Shown here piece by piece: positions 17,544 to 26,350 of a DNA stretch of 64,000 bases; the stretch's first letter is position 1, and every line of letters begins with the position of its first letter. Source of the DNA: Vreelandella hamiltonii (GTDB lineage: Bacteria > Pseudomonadota > Gammaproteobacteria > Pseudomonadales > Halomonadaceae); assembly GCF_014651775.1 (NCBI RefSeq), contig NZ_BMXN01000012.1, positions 1 to 64,000 on the forward strand. The letters are read 5' to 3'. Both the position numbers and the translations under genes were made by a program. The notes beneath the pieces are model-generated. The model saw only the letters and a list, made by a program, of their open reading frames with translations. It was not told where the DNA came from and searched no databases.

Positions 17544-19688
17544 ATGAAAAAGACGATAAGCATACGAGCCATGCTCATTAGCCTATTCGCTGCCGCCGTT
17601 CTGGGCGCGATGGTACTGGCGGGCACCGGCTGGATGACGAATCAGCGGCTGATCAACGTTCAACACCTCATCACCAGCGATGTACTTCCTTTGCAGGATG
17701 CCAGCCGCAGCATGGTACTGACCATGGGCGCGTTTGGTCAGCGTCATGCCGACCTGCTGGCGGCCGACAGCGAGGCGGCCCTTGACGGCGTGACCTCGCG
17801 CAGCGCGTTGAACGAACGCTTTGCACGTGCGCGAGACGGATTGGAGCGCAGCAGCCTATCGGCGCTATCGAACCAGCTCAGTGCACTGGACACTCACTAC
17901 CAGAGCTTGCTGGCGGGTGATGAAACACTGGAAGAAGTACGCCGTGAAGCCTTGAATCTCTCGGCACAAATGGTCTCCCAGCTGCAACAGATGCAGGCTG
18001 CCATCACCACGGTCATGCACAGTGCCGAAGACATCGCCGGTCGCACGGCGCTGGCGCAGGTGCGTGAAGAGCGCCGTCAGCGTGAGCTGATGGAAGCCTG
18101 GCGTGAGGAGGGCACGACCTCGCTACCGACCCAACTGCTGGACACCATGTTCGCTCCTCGGGTGGACATTGGACGGCTGAGCGGCAATGCCCGCATGGCC
18201 GTGGCGACGCTATCCGACCTTGCGCGCCAGATGATGCAGGTGGAGAGCGTGGATGCGCTGGTCAACCTGCGTACCAATGAGATTGCCCAACAGGTAACCC
18301 TGGCACGCCAGTCGCTGGCTGCCATGGGAGAAGCACCCAGCACGACCGTCGAACAGCGCGTGCTGATCGCCGAACTGGACTCGGTGATTGCCGACCTGCA
18401 TGCCCTGATGGTGGAAGATACCGGCTCCGTTTATGACCTGCGCCAGCAGCAGCTGGCCCAAGGCGAGCAGGTACAGGTGGCGCTGGCCAGCGTGGCACAA
18501 GCGTCCGATGAGATGCAGGGCGTACTGAGCGATATCGAAGCCTACATGGTCGAGCGCGCCGCCAGTGCCAGCAGTGAAGCGGAAACGCTGGCCAACGCCG
18601 GGCGCACGCTGCTGGTACTGGTCACGCTGGGCGTCATCGGCGTGCTGGCCATTTTTGGTTGGCGCACGATGGTGCGGGTACTGGGTCCGCTGGTCGCCAT
18701 GCGCCGTCAAATGGAAAGCATCAGCGGTGCTGCGGGTGAAAATGCCGACCTCTCCATGCGTCTGGCCCTGGCCCACAATGATGAAGCAGGGCAAACCGCC
18801 CAGGCCTTCAATGAGATGATGGACACCTTCGAAGCCATGGTGGCACAGATCCGCGAAAGCGCCGAAGCCATTGCTTCCAGCAGCCGCCAGATTGCCGCAG
18901 GCAACGAGAACCTGTCACAGCGTACCGACCAGCAGGCGGCTTCGTTGGCAGAAACCGCGTCCAGCCTCGAACAGATTACCGCCACGGTCAAACAGACGGC
19001 GGACTACGCCGACCAGGCCAAAGATGCCAGCACCAACGTCGATGGGCGGGCCCGCTCGGCGGGGGATGTTGCCCAGCGTACCACCGCTGCCATGAGCGAC
19101 ATCCGCCAGGCCAGCGAGAAAATCACCTCGATCATCAAGGCCATCGACGATATCGCCTTCCAGACCAACCTGCTGGCCCTGAATGCGTCGGTCGAGGCAG
19201 CCCGCGCGGGAGAACAAGGGCGTGGGTTTGCGGTGGTCGCCCAGGAAGTGCGCAAGCTGGCGGGGCGTAGTGCCGAAGAGGCTGCCCAGATTCGCCATCT
19301 GGTCGATGACAGCGTGCAAAAAGTCAGTGAAGGTGAGCAGTTGGTGACGGCCTCCAGCCAGCACCTGCAAGAGATCATCGACAGCCTCACCGAGGTCACC
19401 CGTTATGTGACCGAGATCGCCGATGCCACCAAGGAGCAGTCGGCCGGCATTGATCAGATCAATCAGGCGATTTCGCAACTGGATCAGGTGACCCATCAGA
19501 ACGCACGGCTGGTACAGGAAGCCACCACGGCAAGCCACACGCTGGATGAGCGCGCGGGGGACATGCACTCCTTGGTCAGCCGTTTTCAGGTGAGCCACGA
19601 TGCCGGGCGTCAGCCTGCGGCGCTGCCCTCTCAGTCACCGTCCCAGTCTCGACGACATGCTCAATCACAGCCTGCTCGCTTGAAATAA
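17544..19688 (+). CDS. Methyl-accepting chemotaxis protein with long periplasmic domain
   Basis: A 714-residue inner-membrane chemoreceptor. TM1 is about residues 9-30, the helical periplasmic sensor 31-353, TM2 355-372, HAMP about 373-428 and the signalling domain 440-690. The highly conserved hairpin tip is visible ([20 protein letters not shown], then [18 protein letters not shown], about 539-575), which binds CheA and CheW. The C-terminus (QPARLK) lacks a CheR-docking pentapeptide. The periplasmic part is longer than the classical four-helix bundle and contains coiled-coil stretches. The gene follows an orphan periplasmic binding protein by 38 bases and is probably co-expressed with it, suggesting sensing through that protein. 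A terminator follows the stop. Confidence 0.93.
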   Translation: MKKTISIRAMLISLFAAAVLGAMVLAGTGWMTNQRLINVQHLITSDVLPLQDASRSMVLTMGAFGQRHADLLAADSEAALDGVTSRSALNERFARARDGLERSSLSALSNQLSALDTHYQSLLAGDETLEEVRREALNLSAQMVSQLQQMQAAITTVMHSAEDIAGRTALAQVREERRQRELMEAWREEGTTSLPTQLLDTMFAPRVDIGRLSGNARMAVATLSDLARQMMQVESVDALVNLRTNEIAQQVTLARQSLAAMGEAPSTTVEQRVLIAELDSVIADLHALMVEDTGSVYDLRQQQLAQGEQVQVALASVAQASDEMQGVLSDIEAYMVERAASASSEAETLANAGRTLLVLVTLGVIGVLAIFGWRTMVRVLGPLVAMRRQMESISGAAGENADLSMRLALAHNDEAGQTAQAFNEMMDTFEAMVAQIRESAEAIASSSRQIAAGNENLSQRTDQQAASLAETASSLEQITATVKQTADYADQAKDASTNVDGRARSAGDVAQRTTAAMSDIRQASEKITSIIKAIDDIAFQTNLLALNASVEAARAGEQGRGFAVVAQEVRKLAGRSAEEAAQIRHLVDDSVQKVSEGEQLVTASSQHLQEIIDSLTEVTRYVTEIADATKEQSAGIDQINQAISQLDQVTHQNARLVQEATTASHTLDERAGDMHSLVSRFQVSHDAGRQPAALPSQSPSQSRRHAQSQPARLK

Positions 19689-19713
19689 GCGCTTCTCCAT
19701 CCACCTTTCCCCG

Positions 19714-19743
19714 ACAGCGAACGCCCCGGCGTTCGCTGTTTGC
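19714..19743 (+). terminator. Rho-independent terminator after chemoreceptor gene
   Basis: ACAGCGAACGCC at 19714-19725 pairs perfectly with 19728-19739 around a CC centre, followed by TTTG. It separates the chemoreceptor from the next plus-strand gene. Confidence 0.7.
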
Positions 19744-19812
19744 CTCTCAATCGGTTGAACTTTGCTGCACTTGCCTACACTGATAAAGAGTGAATCAAGA
19801 CAAGGAGGCAAG

Positions 19813-20439
19813 ATGACGACGCTAGTGATAGGGGCCAATGGCCAGATTGGCCAGCAGTTTTGTGCCTTGGCCAAGCAGGCGGGCACGCCCGTCAAGGCGA
19901 TGATTCGTCACCGGGAGCAGGCGGCATGGTTCGAAGAGCGCGGCATTCCTACCGTGATCGCCGACTTGGAGGGTGAGCTGGAGCATGCCTTCGAAGGGTG
20001 TGATCAGGTGGTGTTCACGGCAGGGTCCGGGCCGCATACCGGGCCTGACAAAACCCTGTTGATCGACCTGTTCGGTGCCATCCGCGCAGCGGATATCGCC
20101 AGCCAGCGTGGCTTGTCACGCTATATCATGGTCAGTGCGCTGCGCGCTGAAAAACCTCTGGAAGCCCCGCAGAACATGCGACCGTACATGGCGGCCAAGT
20201 TCGCTGCCGACGCCCATCTGCGCCATAGCGATATCTCCTACGTGGTTCTCAAGCCGGGGCGGCTCACCGATGATCCCCCCAGCCACAAGTTTGCCCGCAG
20301 CGTGGAAGAAGCGGGCGATAATCGCATTTCGCGTGCCAACGTGGCCCATGCGCTGCTGAGGGTGGTGCAGACGCCTTCGATCATCGACCGCGACATTACC
20401 CTGCTGGATGGCAAACGCCCCATCGATGCGTTGTTATAA
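19813..20439 (+). CDS. NAD(P)-binding atypical SDR (YwnB-like)
   Basis: A 208-residue protein of the atypical short-chain dehydrogenase/NAD(P)H-binding (NmrA-like) group. The nucleotide loop is at the very N-terminus (LVIGANGQIGQQ, GxxGxxG). The SRYIMVSALRAEKP and AKFAADAHLRHSDISY segments give the expected Ser and Tyr/Lys neighbourhood of this group. Such proteins act as reductases or NADP-sensing regulators. The ATG at 19813 follows AAGGAGG. The 3' end overlaps the convergent DUF1499 gene by 6 bases. The substrate is unknown. Confidence 0.85.
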   Translation: MTTLVIGANGQIGQQFCALAKQAGTPVKAMIRHREQAAWFEERGIPTVIADLEGELEHAFEGCDQVVFTAGSGPHTGPDKTLLIDLFGAIRAADIASQRGLSRYIMVSALRAEKPLEAPQNMRPYMAAKFAADAHLRHSDISYVVLKPGRLTDDPPSHKFARSVEEAGDNRISRANVAHALLRVVQTPSIIDRDITLLDGKRPIDALL

Positions 20440-21219
20440 CGCGTCACTCAGGCGCTCATTCAGGGCAGCCATGAAGGTCTCGATGCGCAGTGCGTTGGTG
20501 CCCACGTCGCTGGCACCCAGGCGAGAGGCTGAACGCATGTCCACTCGGGTGCCCGCTGGCTGCTCGGTCAAGCGAATCACCACATCGTCCTCGAAGCCAA
20601 ACCAGCGGGTAGTGGCCGTGGCTTCCAGGCGGTCTGGAGCGATGTCGGCAATCTGCCAGCCTGCTGCCTCGACTTCCGCCTGCACCGCCGCCAGTACAGT
20701 GACGGCATCGGCCGCTACCTGCAGCGGCTGAATTCGAGGGTAGGCAGCTTGCTGCTGCCTTGCCGTGGCATCACCGGGGTAGTCGACGGCATTGGGGGCT
20801 GCCTCGCGGGCTTCACGAAGGGCCACGAAAGCCGGCGGATTTTGCGTATCGGTGGTGATGTCATGAATGACAGGCGCCTGCTGGGCACGTTGCCACTGCT
20901 GCCAAGGCAAGTACAGCAGCGCCGCCGTGGCCAGCAGGACGAGCAGTGCCGCACCCGCGGTGCCTGCCCGTCGAGTGAACGCACTGATGAGCAGCGTCAG
21001 CACGCTCAAGGCCAGCGAGGCCATGGCCGTGAACACACCATTGCGCAGCAACGTAAATGCCTCACCCAGCCCTACCCATTGCCAGCGATATGCCGGGCCA
21101 GCGATGGCCATCATGGTCACGGCCGCCAACAGCGCCACCAGGCTCAGCCAGACCAGCGCGCTGGGCCAGCGGCTTTTGTTGCGTGTACGGCTGAATGTTC
21201 TTGTGAATGCTCTGGCCAT
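20434..21219 (-). CDS. DUF1499 membrane protein
   Basis: A 261-residue protein with three predicted N-terminal membrane helices (about residues 20-42, 55-78 and 88-108) and a C-terminal DUF1499 domain. The domain is recognised by the DTQNPPAFVALREAR-type opening followed by a YPGDATARQQQAAYPRIQPL stretch and the C-terminal RVDMRSASRLGASDVGTNA region. The function of this family is not known. The start at 21219 follows AAGGGGAAAGGG on the minus strand. It overlaps the convergent SDR gene by 6 bases at the 3' end. Confidence 0.85.
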   Translation of the reverse strand: MARAFTRTFSRTRNKSRWPSALVWLSLVALLAAVTMMAIAGPAYRWQWVGLGEAFTLLRNGVFTAMASLALSVLTLLISAFTRRAGTAGAALLVLLATAALLYLPWQQWQRAQQAPVIHDITTDTQNPPAFVALREAREAAPNAVDYPGDATARQQQAAYPRIQPLQVAADAVTVLAAVQAEVEAAGWQIADIAPDRLEATATTRWFGFEDDVVIRLTEQPAGTRVDMRSASRLGASDVGTNALRIETFMAALNERLSDAL

Positions 21220-21325
21220 CCCTTTCCCCTTGGAAACATGACGTCTCTGCCCAGCATAGCCAGCGATGTGGTAGCGTGGTCACTTTTCCCGCCTGACCCA
21301 AGATGCCGCCATGAGGGACGCCTCC

Positions 21326-21706
21326 ATGCACTCACCCAGACACTCTTCATCGGATGTGACCGCCACCCAGGCAACGGCTTTGCTCGCCGGCCGAGTGCGC
21401 GCGCTGCTCGAGCAAGCGCCTCGGCAGGCCCTGCCCATGACCTATCAGCAAGTGGCGGCTGCCCTGGGGCTCACCCCGCCGGGCACCATTGCGCAAGTGG
21501 CCAATGCGCTTGAATGGCTCATGGAAGAGGACGTGGTGGCAGGGCGGCCCCTGGTCGCGGCGCTGGTCATCAGTCGGCGTGGCGAAGATCGTCCGGCCAG
21601 CGGGTTTTTCGAAAAGGCCGTGGCGCTGGGTCGCTTTCCACAGGACCCCGTGACCCACGCGGAGCACTACCTGGCCGAGCGCGAGGGGGCCATGAATCTC
21701 CGTTGA
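21326..21706 (+). CDS. Hypothetical protein with winged-helix-like core
   Basis: A 126-residue protein that I do not recognise. The segment LPMTYQQVAAALGLTPPGTIAQVANALEWLMEED looks like a small helix-turn-helix or winged-helix core, and the C-terminal GFFEKAVALGRFPQDPVTHAEHYLAER is conserved-looking. The ATG at 21326 is preferred over 21311 because GAGGGA lies 7 bases upstream. It ends 1 base before the convergent DUF3820 gene. A DNA-binding role would be inference only. Confidence 0.6.
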   Translation: MHSPRHSSSDVTATQATALLAGRVRALLEQAPRQALPMTYQQVAAALGLTPPGTIAQVANALEWLMEEDVVAGRPLVAALVISRRGEDRPASGFFEKAVALGRFPQDPVTHAEHYLAEREGAMNLR

Positions 21707-21707
21707 C

Positions 21708-21920
21708 TCACGCCTTGCGCAGCGGGTCGAGCAGGCCACTCAGGCCGTTATGGTCGATTTCGTGCATCAAGTGCAGCAGCTGGCCAATCTCCCCGGAAGG
21801 GAAGCCTTCTCGCGCAAACCAGTTGAGATAGGGCCCAGGCAGGTCGGCGATGATCCATCCTTCGTATTTGCCGAAGGGCATTTTGCGTGAGACCAGCTTT
21901 TCGAGGTCTTCGGGTTTCAT
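21708..21920 (-). CDS. DUF3820 family small protein
   Basis: A 70-residue protein of the DUF3820 family, recognised by MPFGKYEGWIIADLPGPYLNWFAREGFPSGEIG, the FGKYKG..I.DLP..YL.WF pattern. Family members are small, and some are attached to exonuclease domains; the function is not established. The start at 21920 follows AAAGGAAT on the minus strand. The longer frame to 22028 has no supporting content. It is divergent from mqo and convergent with 21326-21706. Confidence 0.85.
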   Translation of the reverse strand: MKPEDLEKLVSRKMPFGKYEGWIIADLPGPYLNWFAREGFPSGEIGQLLHLMHEIDHNGLSGLLDPLRKA

Positions 21921-22067
21921 TCGGTAATTCCTTTCATTCTCATTTAAGCGTTCTTTTATGTTTCCGCGCCCACGGTTTTTTGTTAGACTTTCGTCGACAA
22001 TCACCCCCCCTCGACGCTGGGCGCTCACTGCTCCGGCACGTCATTTCTGTATCGTCAGGGACATGAC

Positions 22068-23726
22068 ATGCAAAAACGTTTAAGTCTTTTACTCTGCTCG
22101 CCGCTGCTGGCGCTAGCAGCAATGCCCGTTTCGGCCGATGAACCGGTCGATGTCCTGCTGATTGGCGGCGGCATCATGAGCGCTACGCTGGGCACCTATC
22201 TCCAGGAGCTGGAGCCGGAGTGGAGCATACACCTCTACGAGCGATTGGATGAAGTCGCCGCTGAAAGCTCCAACGGCTGGAACAACGCAGGTACCGGACA
22301 CTCGGCTTTCTGCGAAATGAACTACACCCCTGAGCAGTCGGACGGTAGTGTGGCCATCGACCGTGCGGTCAACGTGACCGAGCAGTTCGAGGTGTCTCGC
22401 CAGTTCTGGGCGCACCAGGTGGACCGTGGCATGCTCGGCGAGCCCGGCTCGTTCATCAGCACCTCTCCGCATTTGAGCCTGGTATGGGGCGAAGACGACG
22501 TGGCGTTCCTGCGCGAGCGTCACGCTACCATGGTACAGAACCCGCTCTACGCCGGTATGGAGTACTCCGAGGATTGGCAGGAGCTGGCCGAGTGGATGCC
22601 GCTGGTCATGGCCGGTCGTGAGAACGACGGCACCCCGGTGGCAGCAACGCGCATGCAGATGGGCACCGAGGTGAACTACGGTGCGCAAACGCGCCAGATG
22701 ATCGAATCTCTGGCCCAGGGCGACAACTTCACGCTGGGTCTGAACAGTGAAGTGCGCGGTTTCGAGCGCAATGACGACGATACCTGGCAGGTACGTATCG
22801 CCGACTTGACCAGCGGTGATGAGTTCACCGTGGATGCACGCTTCGTCTTCATCGGTGCGGGCGGTGCGGCGCTGCCGCTGCTGCAGGAAACCGGTATTCC
22901 TGAAGTAGAGGGCTACGGCGGCTTCCCGGTGGGTGGCCAGTTCCTCTACACCACCAACCCGGACGTCGTGTCTCAGCATCTGGTGAAAGTGTATGGCAAG
23001 GCCGGTGAAGGCTCACCGCCGATGTCGGTACCCCACCTGGATATTCGCTATCTGGACGGTGAACCCGCGCTGTTCTTCGGCCCGTTTGCCACCTTCTCCA
23101 GCAAGTTCCTGAAAGAAGGCTCCTGGACCGACCTGTTCGGCTCCATGACGCTGAACAATACCTGGCCGATGATGCAGGTCGGAGTCGATAACTTTGACCT
23201 CGTGCGCTATCTGGTCAGCCAGGTGATGATGTCGGAAGAAGACCGTTTCGAAGCGCTGCAGGACTTCTACCCGGAAGCCAACCCCGAAGATTGGTCGCTG
23301 TGGACAGCGGGCCAGCGTGTGCAGATCATCCGCAACGATGAAGAGCAGGGCGGCGTGCTGCAGTTTGGTACCGAAATCATCAGCTCTGCCGATGGCAGCA
23401 TGGCTGCGCTGCTAGGCGCTTCGCCGGGCGCTTCCACCGCTCCGTCGATCATGCTGAGCCTGCTGGGTCGTGTGTTCCCCGAACAGGTAGCCACCGAAGA
23501 GTGGCAGTCCACCCTGACCGCCATCGTGCCGTCCTACGGCCAGAAACTGGCGGAAAATCCGGAGCTGCTGCGTAACGTGCGCGCCTACACGGCACAAACC
23601 CTGCAGCTTGACGAGCCCATGAACCTGCAGGCGGGCGATGCCGTCGAGGCAAGTGACGTCGAAGACGCCGCTGACGAAGCGGAAGCTCAGGGCAGCGAGC
23701 AAGAAGCAGAGGTGACACAGGCGTAA
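22068..23726 (+). CDS. mqo: Malate:quinone oxidoreductase with signal peptide
   Basis: FAD-dependent membrane-associated enzyme that oxidises L-malate to oxaloacetate and passes electrons to quinone (TCA cycle and respiratory chain). The N-terminus is a clear Sec-type signal peptide ([21 protein letters not shown]). After it come the FAD dinucleotide motif [14 protein letters not shown] and the Mqo-specific [20 protein letters not shown]. At 552 residues it is longer than the cytoplasmic Mqo because of the leader and an acidic, low-complexity C-terminal tail (about residues 520-552, many Glu, Asp and Ala). The start at 22068 follows AGGGACATGAC. A UUCG hairpin terminates the unit. Assignment to Mqo is firm; export to the periplasmic side is inferred from the leader. 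Confidence 0.92.
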   Translation: MQKRLSLLLCSPLLALAAMPVSADEPVDVLLIGGGIMSATLGTYLQELEPEWSIHLYERLDEVAAESSNGWNNAGTGHSAFCEMNYTPEQSDGSVAIDRAVNVTEQFEVSRQFWAHQVDRGMLGEPGSFISTSPHLSLVWGEDDVAFLRERHATMVQNPLYAGMEYSEDWQELAEWMPLVMAGRENDGTPVAATRMQMGTEVNYGAQTRQMIESLAQGDNFTLGLNSEVRGFERNDDDTWQVRIADLTSGDEFTVDARFVFIGAGGAALPLLQETGIPEVEGYGGFPVGGQFLYTTNPDVVSQHLVKVYGKAGEGSPPMSVPHLDIRYLDGEPALFFGPFATFSSKFLKEGSWTDLFGSMTLNNTWPMMQVGVDNFDLVRYLVSQVMMSEEDRFEALQDFYPEANPEDWSLWTAGQRVQIIRNDEEQGGVLQFGTEIISSADGSMAALLGASPGASTAPSIMLSLLGRVFPEQVATEEWQSTLTAIVPSYGQKLAENPELLRNVRAYTAQTLQLDEPMNLQAGDAVEASDVEDAADEAEAQGSEQEAEVTQA

Positions 23727-23751
23727 GCAGGACGCCTGAAGTTCGGCCTAT

Positions 23752-23783
23752 ACAACGCCAGCCTTCGGGCTGGCGTTGTGCGT
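23752..23783. terminator. UUCG-loop terminator after mqo
   Basis: ACAACGCCAGCC, TTCG and the perfect complement occupy 23752-23779, followed by GCGTTTCG. The stable UUCG tetraloop and its position between convergent mqo and LysR genes support a shared terminator. Confidence 0.75.
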
Positions 23784-23794
23784 TTCGTTCATGG

Positions 23795-24661
23795 CTATGC
23801 GGCGTATTCCACCAACAGGGCGATCAGGGCACGGGCTGCCTCGTGGCCAGGTTGATCGCCTCGATATACCACCCCGATATCCCGGTGAAAGGTGTGCTCA
23901 CCGAGGCTGACTGCCCTGATGCCGCTGGGCCAGTGGTCAAGGGCACGAGGCTCTGGTACCAGCGCGACGCCCACGCCGTTGGCCACCAGCCGAACGATGG
24001 CATCCAGTTCATCGACTTCACACACATCGCGCACCTGGCAGTGCTGATCGCGCAAGAAGCGCTCGACCTGCCGCCCCCCAAAGGATGTCCGGTCGTAACG
24101 CACGAACGGATGACGCTCCAGCAATGCTCGCCAATCGCTCCCTGACCAGTCCTGTGGTACCAACAGGCGAAAGGGTTCATGGGCCAGTGGCTGCCAGCGC
24201 AGGTCGCTATGCAGCGAGAAAGGCGGCCGAATGATCACGGCCATATCGAACTCTCCTGCGTCCACCTGGCTCATCAGCCCCAGTGACAGCCCAGGGACCA
24301 CCCGGCTGCGGCAGTGAGGAAAGTGGCGGTGAAAATGTGCCAGCACGTCCGGCAGCAGCGTACGTTGATACGAGGCAATGGCGCCTAGCGTGATGAGCGT
24401 GCCGGGGGCTTGGTCGGTGCCCGCAGCCCCCAGCGTTCGGTACAGCGCCAGCAGGGCGCGGGCTTGCTGCAGGGTGGCCTGACCTTGCGAGGTGAGGACG
24501 GCATTGCGACCGCTGCGCTCGAACAGTGTGACCCCCAGCTCCGCTTCCAGGCGCTTCATCTGGGCGCTGACGGCCGCCTGCGTCAGCCCGGTCTGCTGCC
24601 CGGCAGCGGCAAAAGTGCCGTGCTGGGCCACGGCGACAAGCGTTTTAAGCTCACGAATCAT
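23795..24661 (-). CDS. LysR-family transcriptional regulator
   Basis: A 288-residue LysR regulator. The N-terminal winged helix-turn-helix is about residues 1-60 (MIRELKTLVAVAQHGTFAAA, then TQAAVSAQMKRLEAELG), and a periplasmic-binding-protein-like effector domain follows. The ATG at 24661 begins the standard LysR N-terminus; the frame extends to 24706 but adds nothing known. It is divergent from the VOC gene at 24797, separated by an AT-rich 135 bases with an ATCAAT...ATTGAT inverted pair. That gene is a likely target, an inference from orientation alone. The effector is unknown. Confidence 0.9.
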   Translation of the reverse strand: MIRELKTLVAVAQHGTFAAAGQQTGLTQAAVSAQMKRLEAELGVTLFERSGRNAVLTSQGQATLQQARALLALYRTLGAAGTDQAPGTLITLGAIASYQRTLLPDVLAHFHRHFPHCRSRVVPGLSLGLMSQVDAGEFDMAVIIRPPFSLHSDLRWQPLAHEPFRLLVPQDWSGSDWRALLERHPFVRYDRTSFGGRQVERFLRDQHCQVRDVCEVDELDAIVRLVANGVGVALVPEPRALDHWPSGIRAVSLGEHTFHRDIGVVYRGDQPGHEAARALIALLVEYAA

Positions 24662-24796
24662 GATCGGTAACTCATCAATATTTTTTGTGAGTTTATCAAA
24701 AAACAATTGATTTTATTTTTGCATGGCGGCTTTTAGGATGGCTGAACCAACCATAAACGCAGCACATCGCGGCATACCCGATAACAGGAGCCTCTC

Positions 24797-25222
24797 ATGA
24801 GCCTTTCCCCTTTCCACCTGGCAATCCCCGTTTACGATGTGCCGCTGGCACGCGCTTTCTACAATGATGTTTTTGGTCTGGAAGAGGGGCGTTCCAGTGA
24901 CCATTGGGTGGATTTCAACTTCTTTGGCCACCAACTGGTGATTCACGGGCATCCCAAGACGCCTGGGCAGGAAAGCGCCCATACCAACCCGGTGGATGGC
25001 CACAATGTGCCGGTACCGCATTTTGGTGTCATCCTGGAGTGGGATGAGTGGGAAACGCTGGCCGAGCGCCTGAAAGCCCGCGATACCGATTTCGTGATCG
25101 AACCCTATATTCGCTTCAAGGGAGAAGTGGGTGAACAGGCCACCATGTTTCTGCTCGACCCCTGCGGCAATGCGCTGGAGTTCAAGGCGTTCAAGGACAA
25201 GAGCCAAATTTTTGCCAAGTAA
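24797..25222 (+). CDS. VOC (glyoxalase/dioxygenase) family protein
   Basis: A 141-residue single-domain protein of the vicinal oxygen chelate superfamily. The start [24 protein letters not shown] and the end [17 protein letters not shown] are the two beta-alpha-beta halves with candidate metal ligands (H in FHLAIPV, E in LEFKAF). The family includes glyoxalases, dioxygenases and antibiotic-binding proteins, and the reaction here cannot be told. The ATG follows AACAGGAGCCTCTC. It is divergent from the LysR gene. Confidence 0.87.
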   Translation: MSLSPFHLAIPVYDVPLARAFYNDVFGLEEGRSSDHWVDFNFFGHQLVIHGHPKTPGQESAHTNPVDGHNVPVPHFGVILEWDEWETLAERLKARDTDFVIEPYIRFKGEVGEQATMFLLDPCGNALEFKAFKDKSQIFAK

Positions 25223-25251
25223 GTGCGCTTGTGTCGCCGGCAGGGCGCGTG

Positions 25252-26154
25252 TCAGGCGCGCATGGCCTGCTCCTGTCGGCGATGCTGTAGCGGTGGCTCG
25301 CCAAAGTAACGCTTATAGTCGCGGCTGAACTGAGGCACGCTGCGGTAGCCGACGGCCAAGGCGGTCTGGTTGACGTTATGGCGGTCCTGCAGCAATAGCT
25401 GCTGAGCCTTCAGCAGCCGCAGCCGTTTCAAGTATTGCGCCGGGGAAGCCCGAGTGATCTGCTTGAAGTGCTGATGAAAGGTCGAGACGCTCATGTTGGC
25501 TTGACGAGCCAGCTGTTCCACTGAAAACGGATCGGCAAAATGAGCGTGCAGATGGGAAAGCACCTGCACGATTCTCGCATAGTGGCCATGGCCGCTGACC
25601 AGCGCACGCAGCGCTTGCCCCTGTTCCCCCTTGAGCGCTTCGAATACCACATCGCGTATGCGCGCTGCCCCCATGGTGCGGCACTCCATCTCGTCGTGCA
25701 GGGTGTGGGCGAGCCGCAGTACGGCGGCCTGCATGCCCTCGTTCATGGCCACCGAGGCCATGGGCCTGGGGGTTTTCACGGTTTGCACAAGCGGCCCCTG
25801 ATCGCCCATGGCCGTGACCAGCTCGTTGAGCAGTGCGGGGTCCAGAGAGACCGAAATACCCAACAGCGGCGCCTCTTCGGAGCCGTGTGTTTCGCACTCG
25901 AAAGGCAGCGGCAGGGTCTGAACGAGATAGTGGCCAGGATTGTAGTGAATCTCGCGGTCACCCAAGTAACCGATCTTTCGCCCTTGGGCAATCACCGTCA
26001 GCCCCGGTTCGTACATGAGCGGGGTGCGCGGCTGATGCCGTTTCAGACACAGCAGGCTGACGCGTGGCAGTGTCGAGGCGTTCATTCCTTCTCGTCGAAT
26101 CAAGGGAGAAAGACACTGAGCGAGGGCATTACCGGCAGCGGTGGTAGTGGCCAT
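25252..26154 (-). CDS. AraC-family transcriptional regulator (AraC_N type)
   Basis: A 300-residue regulator. The N-terminal AraC_N-type sensor (about residues 1-195) includes PLMYEPGLTVIAQGRKIGYLG. Two helix-turn-helix motifs lie at the C-terminus (about 205-295), with the family signature LRLLKAQQLLLQDRHNVNQTA-like region and VGYRSVPQFSRDYKRYFGEPP. The start at 26154 is chosen by domain boundary; the frame runs on to 26352 through the promoter region. It is divergent from the alcohol dehydrogenase gene at 26351, and this arrangement is common for AraC regulators controlling aldehyde or alcohol reductases. The target gene is therefore an inference. Confidence 0.9.
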   Translation of the reverse strand: MATTTAAGNALAQCLSPLIRREGMNASTLPRVSLLCLKRHQPRTPLMYEPGLTVIAQGRKIGYLGDREIHYNPGHYLVQTLPLPFECETHGSEEAPLLGISVSLDPALLNELVTAMGDQGPLVQTVKTPRPMASVAMNEGMQAAVLRLAHTLHDEMECRTMGAARIRDVVFEALKGEQGQALRALVSGHGHYARIVQVLSHLHAHFADPFSVEQLARQANMSVSTFHQHFKQITRASPAQYLKRLRLLKAQQLLLQDRHNVNQTALAVGYRSVPQFSRDYKRYFGEPPLQHRRQEQAMRA

Positions 26155-26350
26155 GGTAGCTCCGAAAGGTAGGCAGTCTTGGGGCAGCTGCGACGATTGT
26201 GCCTTTTTTGAGCGAATTTTTGTTATTTTATTACGCTTGAGTAGAGAAATAGGCAAAAAAAACGGAGCTTCGTTCATCGCTAACCGCGGCGGTACGGCCA
26301 ATAATGGTGACTTCTCTCGCATGGGCGGGATCCCTTGAACAGGAGTTTCC

